Source: Sipunculus nudus (lineage: Eukaryota; Annelida; Sipuncula; Golfingiida; Sipunculidae). From it: DNA of 64,000 nt. The notes beneath the pieces were generated by a model, which saw only the letters and a list, made by a program, of their open reading frames with translations, was not told the DNA's origin and did no database searches. The position numbers and the translations under genes were made by a program. This document shows, one piece after another, positions 23,983 through 35,260 of the stretch; position 1 is the stretch's first letter, and the number at the start of each line of letters is the position of its first letter. Location: positions 28,732,956-28,796,955 of the forward strand of contig CM049318.1 in assembly GCA_026874595.1 (NCBI GenBank). The letters are read 5' to 3'.

Positions 23983-26900
23983 TTAAAAGTACTTTGTAAC
24001 TCTAATAACTCTAATACCACTGCTGCTAATGCATCCCGGACCCATTTCCCCTGTGACCAAAGATGCACAACTATTTTAGTGCATATAGTACTGTAAATTA
24101 ACAATTTCCGACTGTTTTCACGTACAAATTTGTTGAATCCCCTTATTAACATATCAGATGATATCTTAAATGAAATGTGGTGTTTTCTCCTTTATATATA
24201 ATGGTATCTGCCAATATTTCCTTTCAAAACTATTCGCTTGCCTCTTAGACAAGTGAGAAAAAGCTTCCAGTCGTTGACGCCACATGTTGGCCATACCACG
24301 GAAGTCATGACTCCATTTTGTTTTTAAGCTCAGCTGATTTTCAGTCACGCTGTGCTATAGCGATGGGCCTTTGTCAGTCGTACTTCCAACTGTCCGCCCC
24401 TTAGCAGTTCACAAATCGTAACCAAAGGGACTAGGATCGTGACCCCTGTGAGTCTTAGAGGATCTAAAAAGATTTCCTTGCAAACATGAAATTAGGTCAC
24501 TGCAACCTATATTCTGCGAATTACAGGGTGTGTTTGCACCCCCTAGAATTAACTGTAGGAAGCAAAAAAATTCATCCAATACCTTCTACCTTTCACATAC
24601 AGCTCACCTACTAACAAGGGAAGAACCATAATTATTTTGAGGTTACATGGTCAAAGGTCAAGGTCACAGGACACTTCTTTGAAAAGCTTGCGGATGCATT
24701 TTAAGCCAAACCTTTCATCTCAATCCTTTGTTCTTTTACATATTGCTCACTAACTAAGTTGGAGAAGAATCCTATAGATTGTTAGGTTACAAGGTCAAAG
24801 GTCAAGTCATTGGATCCAATTCTTCCAACACTGATATATCGCTTCTCTGCCAATAGGGTAAATGACCTGTTGATTTTAAGGTCAAATGTCAAGCTCACAG
24901 CACCCACTTCTTGCGTTGAATTATTTTAAGGCAAACTTTTTAATCTATACCTTCCATCTGTCACATATGGCTTACCTTCCAATAGGGGAAGAAGCCTATT
25001 GCTGTTGAGTTCAAAAGGTCAGAGGTTAAGGTCACAATACTTAATTGTTCTAAATGCTTGTGAACAGGTTTCAAGCGAAACTGTTCACCCCAATCCTTCA
25101 GTCTTTTACATATGCCTCCTATATGCACATTCAATTTTTTTTTAATTCATTTTTAATGGGTCTTTTTTGCTTGAAGAAATAAATTATTGATTTAGGGATC
25201 AGGTAGTCAGGAGGTTAACGGTTGCCGGTCAAGTTATTCACACATTGGTTGCCAAGTAATTGCACCAGTGTTAAGTGGTTAGTAGTTACCCATCACTCTA
25301 AAAAGAATCCTATTGATAGGTGGGCAAAAGGCCAAGGTCATAGGTCAGGGATATTCTCAATAAAAAATTACTTTGAAGACCATCTCTATTTTTATCTCAG
25401 CTGACTGTAAGTCAACTGAGGTATAGGATTGGCGCTTTGTCCGTCGTCCCTCCGGTCGTCCGTTAGCAGGGCACAAATAATAACTGCTGGTCCTATAAAC
25501 TTCATAGTGAACATCCAGGGAGGTTAATAAAATAATCTCCTTCGAAACTTGAAATTAGATCACTGCGAACTATATTCTCCGAGCTATTGGGCTTGTAAAT
25601 ACCCCCCCCCCCTAATAATAAAAAAATTGATACAAAACCTCCAATATCTTGACATTTAATGCATGGATTGTCATGAATCTTGCCTTCAATATTGACCATG
25701 AATAGTTTTGTCAGTTCCCGTATTTTTCTTATTTTAACGAATATTTTTCTATTTTTAACTATAAAATGACAACAATCATGTCAGTTTCTCACCTATGATT
25801 CCATCTAGTGTCCCAAAACCTGGTGTGTTTATTTATCAGTAATCACCCATCTTTCCATCTTGCACATTTAGCTGACTTGCAAATATAGGGAGATCATAAA
25901 TGAATTTGGGGTCACAAGGTCAAAGGTCAAGGACCCTGGGGCCACCTGTTAACAAATTATTTTCCAGATGATAACTCAAGTTTAGTCTGACATATTGGTT
26001 CAAAATTAATTTATATATGGCTCACAACTAAAGTAAGAAGCCTGTCGATTTTAGGGTACAAAGGTCAAAGGTCAAGGTCACAGGACCAATTTCTTTAAAA
26101 GAAATTTGTATGCATTTCAAGCCAAACTTTTCATCACAAACCTTTCATCTTCAAGATATAACTTACCTGCCAATTGAAGAAGATTCTTTTCGAGTTGGGG
26201 TCATAGGGTAAAAGGTGTCAAACTAGTTTATGGATGATAATTCTGCTTGGCTGGACAGATTGGCTTCAAACTGGATTTATTAATGACCCACCACTTAAGT
26301 AAAACACATTTTGATTTTCAGGGTCTAGATGTCAAAGGTGAAGGTCACAGGAACCATATCTTTAAATTGATTTTGCATGCAATGTAAATCAAACTTTTAA
26401 TCGCAAACTTTCCATCTTTCACACATGGCTTACTTGCCCAAAGTGGAAGAAACCAGTAGATTTTTAGGTTACCTGGTCAGAGGTCAAGATCACTGGACCC
26501 GCATTTCCTAGAAAGTGGTTACAGTTATCTAAATGCTGCAGGTTCAAGGATAATAAGTTCTGAGATATTTTGGTCAAAAGCTCATTGGTTGAGGTCACAG
26601 GACCGTCATTCATAAAAATTTCTTTAACAATATTCTTATAGACAAATACAGCTTAGCGTCGAGACCCATAGGTCCCTAGTTCTTGTAGATATAACCATTG
26701 CACTCCAACTGGTACATCTCCTGGCTGTAATTGTAAGTGACGCTGGTGATATATGACACCCGTTTGTATCCGCCCATTGAGTGATAAGCACCTCATTTGT
26801 GCAAAACAAAAACACTCTGTTGCCGGAATGCTTCGGCCAGGCTTTAAGACTGAGTGTATAGTATAAAGGTTCAGCTACTGATTTATAAGATGATGGTAAC

Positions 26901-29900
26901 ATTTTACAGTTTATTTTATGGAATCATAGCGACAAACTTAGTTTTCTAGATATCTTAATATATTTATACATATATTGTTCTCATAATATGTGGGTCTTTA
27001 CCTGGATTTAGGATGACTTTATTTGATTACAAGACTCTAGTGATGTCTTCTGCTTTTCTTTTCTTTCAGGTTTTGCAGTTTACCTATTCTTCTGACCCAA
27101 CTGAGAAGAAAGTTGATAATAAAAAAATATTGGACTTACACTTTTTACATTTGCATGTCTATAAATATGATATGAGAGCTCTCCAACTCGATCATGCATT
27201 TTGAATTGTTTTGGACATTCATTACTGTGAGATTCTTTAAAGCAGTTGCCACAAGTTTGGTTTCATATTTGAGGATGTTTAATATCAAATGTCAGAAATC
27301 TTGTCAGAAATCCATTATGACTGCCAGGTAGCCACTGTAGAAATCCTTTTGTCAGTGCAGTTTCTGTGATTTTTTTAAAATGTTTGGTCCCATTTAGAGA
27401 ATATTTGTTCAGACCTGTCAGATATCCAATATGGCCACCAGGTAACAATCTTTAAATTAATTTTGAACATATTATTTCAAGAACTGTTAAAGTGAATCAG
27501 TGGGATGTATATTAATTTAATCTTGCAAAGGATTGGTACAGTTGCCTTGTATTGAATGAAAATTCATACAGAATCACCCGTTTCTCAGTAATTCGTTGCA
27601 TGGATTTCCTATATATGGATATTTTGCTATATATTTTGATCTTATATTTTGCCTGTGTGGTGTTCCTTTTGAGACTGACAGGTATCAAGCAAGCAATGGG
27701 ATTAGTTCCTGATAGCTCAACAACCATACATTTTGCCTCAGAACATCAATTTACTGTATTTTGACCAGACATATGTAATATATAATCTGTTGTAGAAAGT
27801 TTCAACAAATTGGCAAATAGGTTTTTCAAAAATTTGACTGGAAGTTATGCATCTCCGCCCATGATACTGCAGGTCATGCTTGGCAGCTGAGCGTCATGAC
27901 CCGTTGGTCACTTGTTTAATCTGTGTTTCTTCTTGAATCTTTTTCATCTTCTTTCAAACTTTTCACACTTTCTTGTCATGATAAACAGAGACACAGGGAT
28001 GTATGTATTACAATTTACACATATTTAGTAACATAGCACCATAAAACAGGGGGACTTAAGATAATAAAAGTCCGTGCGGTTTTAATGGAAAGCCTTTGTT
28101 TTACGCCAAAATAAACTAATGACGCAAGGTAATGAACTTATTATTACAAATTTACATGAACCTTTAATTATATTATTTTGCTGATTATTTTGATTACTTT
28201 ACAGGATAACGCTAAGATCGGCTTTAAAGGACCGCAGATGGCCGCAGATCAACTTGCCAAATATAACCCAGACAAAAACGACAGGATACTGGATGTAGCC
28301 GCGGGTACTGGCCTCTGTGCAAAAATTGTACGTACTTGCTGCAAATTGCTGCATTTGGGGCCAATTGGTGGGGTTTTTTTTGCTTGAAATCTCGCATACT
28401 CTCAATTAAAATGGAGATTAGTTATTTCGTCATTGAAACTAATGAAAGGCTACCTGATGCAATACATTAGACCTCCCTTGCACACAATGTTACAAACTGG
28501 CGAAACTAAAAATTTGAAGATTCCGGCATTCTATAAACAAACACCACACCATTTTGCCACCAGGAATCTCATTTAACTCTGTACATCCTGAATGGAAATT
28601 TATCTTTTATATTATGCATGCGAATAGCCTAAGTTACATGAATTACGGTACCAGGAAAAAAAAGAAAATAAAATATCCCTATTATTTTATACTGATAAAT
28701 GATAATTTTCACCGTTATAGCTTCGTGAGAAACATGGCTACACCAACATCGACGCCCTGGACGCGAGTGATGCCATGCTGAAGGTGGCACGAGACCGGAA
28801 GTTGTATAACAACTACATCCTGAGTAAGATCGGTAGTGGACATGCTGCACCTTTCCTCGAGGGTAGGTCCACAGAAGCTTGAATCTCTTTTTGTATATTA
28901 GGTTTTCGTTTATAATAATCTTCAATCAATTTTATCAACAATCCCCTACCATTGACTGTGCGATAAACCAGAAAATACTGAGGGTTGAACCAGGAAATAA
29001 TGTTTGTCAGTACTTGATTAATATAGGGAAGTCACAAATCCAGCATGCTCGTTCAGATGATATGTTCTCTAATTAAAAAAAAGATAATCCCTTGAATCTA
29101 TTATAGGCTAGAAAAAACCGACTCACTGCAAAATACTCCAAATACATTCAACATGTACGTCTGGTTGCAAGTCAGAAAGACCAGCAACTGGTGACCGTTT
29201 CACTTATGCAAATAAGCAATCAGCCACATTAGATTGCAAGGGTTTTGCATTTAGTAATATTACTGTTAGTGTGTATTGCAAGCTTGTTTACATGAATACA
29301 TACAACTGTCACAGAGGCGTTACAAGAGTTTCCTAGATACCAGAGTTTGCTGATATGCACGCAGAGTAACCCAGTAAACACCTATATTATAGAAAATGTG
29401 GCCGAATAGCTGGCTTTAAGCAGATGTAATGTATAATACATAGCAGTAGTGTGTTAAAATGGATCGTGCCACTAGTTTGCACAATGCTGCACGTGTACAA
29501 GATATCCAATAAATATCCTTTGTCTTCTCTATTCAATTCCAGACACATATGACCACATTACCATGTCTGGCGGGATCGCCCAAGGTCACGTTCAGCTGGA
29601 TGCATTTAAAGAAATGATTCGAATCGTCAAACCAGGTGAGTTCAAGGCAAAGTAAAGCCGGGTGGAGTAGTTGATGATGATTTCAATAAAAAAAAATCCG
29701 CTTCACTTATATCTGAAGGTGAAAAGGGAGGGTTTATTATATTTAATCTCTCACATTCTGGTCATAGTGACTCGACGTAACATGTCAGATCAACATAATA
29801 TCAAACCAACAGTTACACGCGATGTCTTTCACGAGGATACGGTAAATTCCACGGCGGGCGGAAAACTATACCTTGACGCCTGTGAGCCGATGGTATAAAC

Positions 29901-30353
29901 TAAATATTATGCCAGTTGACCGATGGTATACCATAATCCACCCCTGAAGATTTTTTCTTAGCACTTGATACATAAAAAAAAAATCTAGTCTGTCATTTGT
30001 TTTTTTTTTATAACTAGGTCAAAAGAGGCTCCATGGAACTGATCTAACAGAGAATAATATTTAAACGCAAATATTTCTCTGAGAGGCTTTGTCCGCAAAA
30101 ATATTTATACAACCATATGGCATGTTGTTTGACAGGCGGATATATCGTCGTGTCCACCAGAGAAGAAAACCGCCGGAAGGTGCCGGACTACTTGCAGATG
30201 GACGCCACGTTTAAGAAGCACGAAGACGACGGCCTCTGGCGGATTGTGGAGGAAGTGATCACGCCGAACTATTACATGGATTATGATGGAGTGACATGGG
30301 TATTCCAAGTAACCAAGAATAAGGGAACCGAGGAGGCCAATGGCAACGCATAA
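22682..30353 (+). CDS. METTL27: METTL27-like SAM-dependent methyltransferase, copy C (complete)
   Basis: Exons: 22682-22789, 28205-28327, 28721-28862, 29543-29635, 30136-30353, all with GT/AG borders (donors GTAAAC, GTACGT, GTAGGT, GTGAGT). Phases match and give 227 residues; human METTL27 is about 245. Layout: helical N-terminus with YKTWVTSYDKDNAKIG (about 28-43), motif I ILDVAAGTGL (about 63-72), acidic post-I NIDALDASDAML (about 86-97), motif II TYDHITMSGG, motif III IVKPGGYIVVSTR, then KNKGTEEANGNA. Likely a soluble Rossmann-fold enzyme; substrate unknown. The start ATG lies 13 bases after a good acceptor (TTTCTATCCATAG), so a non-coding 5' exon is likely. Oddity: the stop is three codons earlier than in copies A and D (CAA to TAA), losing QTE. 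Intron 1 (5.4 kb) holds a minisatellite, a CA/TA tract and a 3.6-kb element. Confidence 0.88.
22815..22945. repeat. Minisatellite in intron 1 of copy C
   Basis: Diverged units near GTCCGGAATGTCCTT, orthologous in position to the array at 8555-8720. Two adjacent units here are identical. Confidence 0.75.
23933..23982. repeat. (CA)n(TA)n microsatellite
   Basis: About 18 CA units followed by TA units in intron 1 of copy C. The corresponding site in copy D holds a long TA tract and a MITE. Confidence 0.95.
24321..27918. mobile_element. Long GCTCAGCTGAC-TIR element in intron 1 of copy C
   Basis: The left end is AGCTCAGCTGATTTTCAGTCA (near 24327), followed by CTATAGCGATGGGCCTTTGTC. The right end is GGCAGCTGAGCGTCATGACC (near 27882) and GGTCACTTGTTTAAT. 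It encloses about a dozen diverged AGGTCA-rich units, another partial left end near 25396 (CTCAGCTGACTGTAAGTC), and a non-repetitive tail (27205-27360) that matches 2060-2210 of the element in copy A. No transposase is seen; structure suggests a non-autonomous, internally expanded element. Confidence 0.6.
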
Positions 30354-30355
30354 AC

Positions 30356-32981
30356 AGAGTAAACTGGCGGGAATATAGCTCATGATAGTGAACCAATTGT
30401 AATTATTTGGCTTGGTTTGGGTAAAGGTTGTCAATAAAAAGTCTGTGTATAGCCTCTTTGTAAATGGGTACACAGTGGACACAGTATATGCTAGGACTAA
30501 GATCCATGGAGTTTGCATAGAACAGAGCACGAGAATAGAGTTTGAGGCAAATAAAAATGGAAAATGACATAAACATGGCTGTTTTGTTATTTGTATAAAT
30601 TTCTTTTCTCCGTTATAAAGTTGAACGATGTGCATGAGAACCATGTTCTACTGGCTGGGATGAATATTTGGCTTTACTGTAATATTTAGTAATCAGTATT
30701 CTAAGGAAGGCGTCACTTTTGTGGGATTCTCCAAAGCTTTCACTCATCCTACCCATATACCCAGGTTCATTAGTGTATACGTGACTGTATATTTGTGAAT
30801 ATTCCTTGATGACGTTCCTGAGTCCGGAGAATGTGCCGGATCACTCCAACGTCTAATCGATTCTTCATCTGCTCCCTTCTGAAACGTCCAGAAAATTTCA
30901 TGAGATTCTGTTGAGGACTGCGTGAGTAACGTTGCAAGCAAAGGCACACACAAACACACGAATTAGGGTAAATGATCATGCTGATTGCTATATTAATAGT
31001 AGAGTTTACATATATCTGTAGGTGACTGGATTGTCTAAATGGTAGTACTAAAATGTTTTGTCAACAGAAACGTACTTTTTAAGGAAACTTTTATTATATA
31101 ATAAAAGAATAATTGATTCGGTACAATTTTAAGATCCTTCACCGTGACAAATGATAGGAACAATTAACATTTGAGAAAAAGTTGCAAAGATGTTAACAAG
31201 TTAACATACTTCTGGCGAAGGCAGTGACATTCAATTCATATAATTTGGGTTTCTTATAATGTACAATAAAGTATGTGGCGCTTTATGGTCTATAGTTTAC
31301 TTTTTTTAATGGTGAGTCTTTTACCATACACCTGTACATGATTTATTTGTTTAAATGGTAGCATTATAATGTTTTTCATAAAAGTACCATGTACTTTTAA
31401 AAAGTACCATGTAATCAAGCTTTTTATCATATAATCACAGAATATGCGATTCGGTTTTAACTCCAGATGCGTCACTGTGATATCTGAATGGAACAGTTAA
31501 TCAGTTGAGATTAATGAGTGACCGAAATGAACACTTAAAGAAAATATTACCTGTTTTACACATATATTCAATATGTGTAATTTAATTGCACTTGGATATT
31601 AATTTTTTTATGAAGTGATCATATCAGCTGCCACCTGCGTCGCGTTATTTAGTTAAAAAATATTAAATGGTAAATAAGGGTCCCTTAACGTAAACATATT
31701 TATACATGTAGTATAGTTTGGTTCATATTCGCGAGGTTAAAATTTGGCGATTCTCACCTTCTGTTGTTACGGGAGGGTTCCATTTTCTTGATCTCACCAT
31801 ACAATTATCTACACACAGCATCTCCATTCAATTATATTAAATAATATGTGCGTAAACTCGTTACAAATGGGCGGGGAACCAAATGAAGATAGAACGAATA
31901 GAAATTACTGTATAGTATTGGTAGACACTTTGATCATTTGACAATATTTATAATAGCAATCTTACGCCTTTCGACTTGCCTTCGACCATCAGGCAAGAGT
32001 CGCAAGGTTTTATTTTCACGACTATTTCCCTTATCATGAATATTGCGAATTTGAAACCTCGCGAATACAAAAAGCAAATCACAGTATCTCGGGTCTGTAG
32101 AGCACCAAATGTGATATGAAAGGTTTGGTAACTTTAAGGGTCACAGAAAGTGTGCCAGCAGTACCGGTCATATATGCAAGACACGTTTTTTAAGGCCAAT
32201 CAACAGTTCCCAGCAGTCTTTTTAGTAATATATAGTCTCTGCAAAAGGCTCACCTCAAACATATATAACATAAAAAATCTGCATTCCACGGAATGCAAGC
32301 CTCCGCAGTGTGTTTGCATTCACTCATTAATTTAAGGATGCTAGGTAAAAAAAAAATATTTTTTTCTGAGGGGAACTTGCCTTTTAATTTATTATTCGGG
32401 TGCGTTTGAACATGTGTGCGGGTGTGGGAAGGCTCACTTTCATTTTGCTTGTAGTACAATAAATCCCTTGCTTCCTAATATGCATGCCATCACGTCTACC
32501 CTGTTCTTTTCTCGACCGCATAGTTGATATCCCTAAAAAGTAAAAATTTCTATTTTTTAGGCCTTTAACGATATCTGACAACCATCAAGTAGATTATTCC
32601 TTGAGCCTTTTATAAAAATAAGCCAGAAAACGCTCATGTGTGGTTCTCTTGATTTATTGAGTGATAATCTACTATCAGAGTAAAGAGGTTTTTTTTTTTT
32701 TTTACGAAAAGCCATATAAACCCTCCAATATATGGTGCATGTGTCTTTCATCAGACGGCTTATGACCAGTTTACTGATGATACTTTGTTCGTTGAATTTG
32801 ACTGGAAGTTGTGATTTCATTCCGTACACTTGCAGACTTGTCCATTATTCATGAAATAGATGCCAGAGCGGCTTGCTGAATCAAGGTCTATGTAACAGGG
32901 GTCACAGACTTGATGAATAAAGATGGTAATTATATACAATAATAAATGTAAATAAAAGTAGTAACATAATCTCATTTACTG
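30356..32981 (+). other. 3' flank of METTL27-like copy C
   Basis: Colinear with the 3' flank of copy A (3060-5863), showing that gene end, flank and trailing exon-5 remnant were duplicated together. No independent gene. The minus-strand open frame over exon 5 is a shadow of the coding exon. Confidence 0.65.
30550..30555 (+). terminator. Candidate polyadenylation signal, copy C
   Basis: AATAAA about 200 bases after the stop, at the position matching 3228-3233 of copy A. Confidence 0.45.
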
Positions 32982-33068
32982 ATTGTGGAGGAAGTAATCA
33001 CGCCGAACTATTACATTGATTATGAACGAGTGACATGGGTATTGAAAATAACCAAGAACAAGGGAAGG
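32982..33068 (+). pseudogene. METTL27-like exon-5 remnant
   Basis: About 29 codons (IVEEVITPNYYIDYERVTWV then ITKNKGR) matching the second half of exon 5. Homology to exon 5 ends abruptly at about 33068, and sequence similar to intron 1 of copy C (from about 23590) begins almost at once. The original 3' end of the remnant and the start of copy D appear to have been deleted together. Counterpart of the remnant at 5864-5983. Confidence 0.7.
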
Positions 33069-33401
33069 AACCTTTTCAGCCAAGTTTAGAATGCATACAT
33101 TATATTTGGAAGTTGAAACGTGCGGCTTTTGAATATTGAACAGAGTTTTTTAAAATGCATTTCGTATATTGAATATGAGGTCAACTTCCTTTAAAATTTC
33201 CCTGTTTATGAACAGGTACGTCAGATATTATTTAAAGTATAAACTGATAAGATGATAAAATAAATTGGTTGTGTGAAATAATCCCAGTAATTAGCAATGT
33301 ATTACTGCAGATTTTATGAAATTATAAACAATTAAGGTGTGTATGTGAATCATTAATATTTGTCCTGGAGTGACCAATAGGTCCGTGGGGCCGGATGCAC
33401 T

Positions 33402-33403
<2 letters not shown>

Positions 33404-33475
<72 letters not shown>
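33404..33475. repeat. (TA)n microsatellite
   Basis: Seventy-two bases of TA, the longest such tract in the window, abutting the MITE at 33476. Confidence 0.95.
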
Positions 33476-33478
<3 letters not shown>

Positions 33479-34563
33479 TTAAGCCCGCTTACTGTCATGT
33501 CGGTGATGCATGCATAAATTATGATAATAACTGGGATGTGACATTATGCGGGCTTCAACATCGATGTCCTTTCCAGTCATAGAAAAAGCGTTTTGTCTTA
33601 AATGATATTAAATAAATCGTCAATAAAAAAGTAAACAGAAACGTTTATGAATATTTTATTGTATAACGGCATATTAGATTACGTTTATGCGCACCAAAAA
33701 ATTTCCTGTAAGGTGTGTGCCGCATGCCGCATTGACTGAAAAAAAAAAATCCGACTTGCCAACAGAAAAAGACGTAGCGTCTGGACCATGAGGTCAAATT
33801 CTGGAAGTATGCGGCACAGTTATAACGTTATGCGTAGGCAAACTATTTTACTAGATAATTCTTTCCCCGGCTATTACGCCTTATTTTCCGGATATCTTTT
33901 TAATGACTCAAACTTCAAAGATCGTCTTCATGATAAGACTGTTCGGGGAGGGGGCATCGTCATGCCATTGTCAAGTATCTGAAGTTTCGCCGCGATTGAG
34001 GTTTTGGACCGGGTATCTCCTCCAGTGCACAATAAACCTCCAGCTTTTCGTGGACCTTTAAAGAGGATTTCCAGTCGTAAGCAACGTTTTGAGCTCGTGC
34101 TTCATATCATCTCGGAGAAACGTAAATGAGGTGTAAACTGCAGCCTTTCAAAGGTCAGAAGTTCATTATGTATGATATCTGAACGCAAACATCGCCCTTG
34201 TTCACGTACGAATTAGCGTATCTTATGACGTAATTTATCTAAGGGATGGGGAGTGACCCGCATGGATCACTGCACTTGCCTGGCGCACACAGGCGGGAGA
34301 TGCGATCTTTTGATACGCCTGACCGATTTTTGGCTCTTGGCCTCGTTGATCACCTGGTCGGCGTTTGATGTGATATTTACTGCGAAATGGTATCACTGCC
34401 AAGTGTTCCAAGCATGACAATAAACGGGATTATGACAATGTTCCATGATATTAAACGGTCAGATTTACCATTGTTTATATAGGAAATGGTTTAGGATTTC
34501 AGATTTATGTGACAATAAAAGGGATTTTCTATTAACCGATCTGACACAAAGTGGGCTCGACTG
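33476..34563. mobile_element. Tc1/mariner-like MITE flanked by TA
   Basis: The left end CAGTTAAGCCCGCTTACTGT and the inverted right end CAGTCGAGCCCACTTTGTGT agree at most positions, and both are preceded outwardly by TA, the target used by Tc1/mariner-type elements. The inside has no convincing transposase. It lies in a TA tract where copy C intron 1 has only a CA/TA microsatellite, so it inserted after the copies separated. Confidence 0.6.
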
Positions 34564-35260
34564 TATATATATATATATATATAATTGAACTTGATGACTT
34601 TAATAAAGAATACTGCAACTGCTATGCCATCCTGGATCCGTGTCCCCTGTAACCAAAAATACAGAACTGAGTACATAAAGTTCTTAGAAAAAAATTAACA
34701 ATTGCCGACTTTACACACATACAATGACCTATTCACATTTCAATGATATTATCTTGTATGTATAAAATATACATTAAATACATGGTGAATTCTCCCTAAT
34801 ATATTATGGTATCTGCCGAATTTTGTCAAGAAAAGGCTTCCATCAGTCGCAGTCAGCGGTGCAAAATGTAAACATGGCGTTGACACCACCTGATGGTCGT
34901 ACCGCGCAACTTCACAAATAAAGATTTGTCAAGCGTTCAACCCTTTTTTTTTTAATCTTTGTTCCTTCTGTCGTGTTTTTTTTTTTTCTAGTGTGGGACT
35001 TGTCGCACATGCGTATTACCAGGCCTCTGTTTATTCGTATTTGTTATGCTAAACAGACGCACATGGACTGTGTTTAAACACATAAAACCATAACAGCCTT
35101 AACAGGTGAACAGGAAAGTCGGTGTGGTTTTACTGGAAAACCTTTATCTATATTCATCCAAAATGTTCTAATGTCGTATGATTTTGCGCGTATTATTGCA
35201 GATGTGTATGCACCTTTAAATGATATTATTTTGCTGATTACTTATTAAATTTCTACGCAG

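Noticed and set aside
30105-30644. 179-codon open frame on the minus strand, with similar minus-strand frames over exon 5 of copies A and D
   Set aside because: It lies antisense to exon 5 of the METTL27-like gene and is conserved only where the exon is. It looks like a codon shadow, with no domain.
33370-33582. Open frames through (TA)n tracts (also 11099-11281, 13650-13874, 21696-22079)
   Set aside because: Alternating Tyr-Ile strings come from microsatellites and are not proteins.
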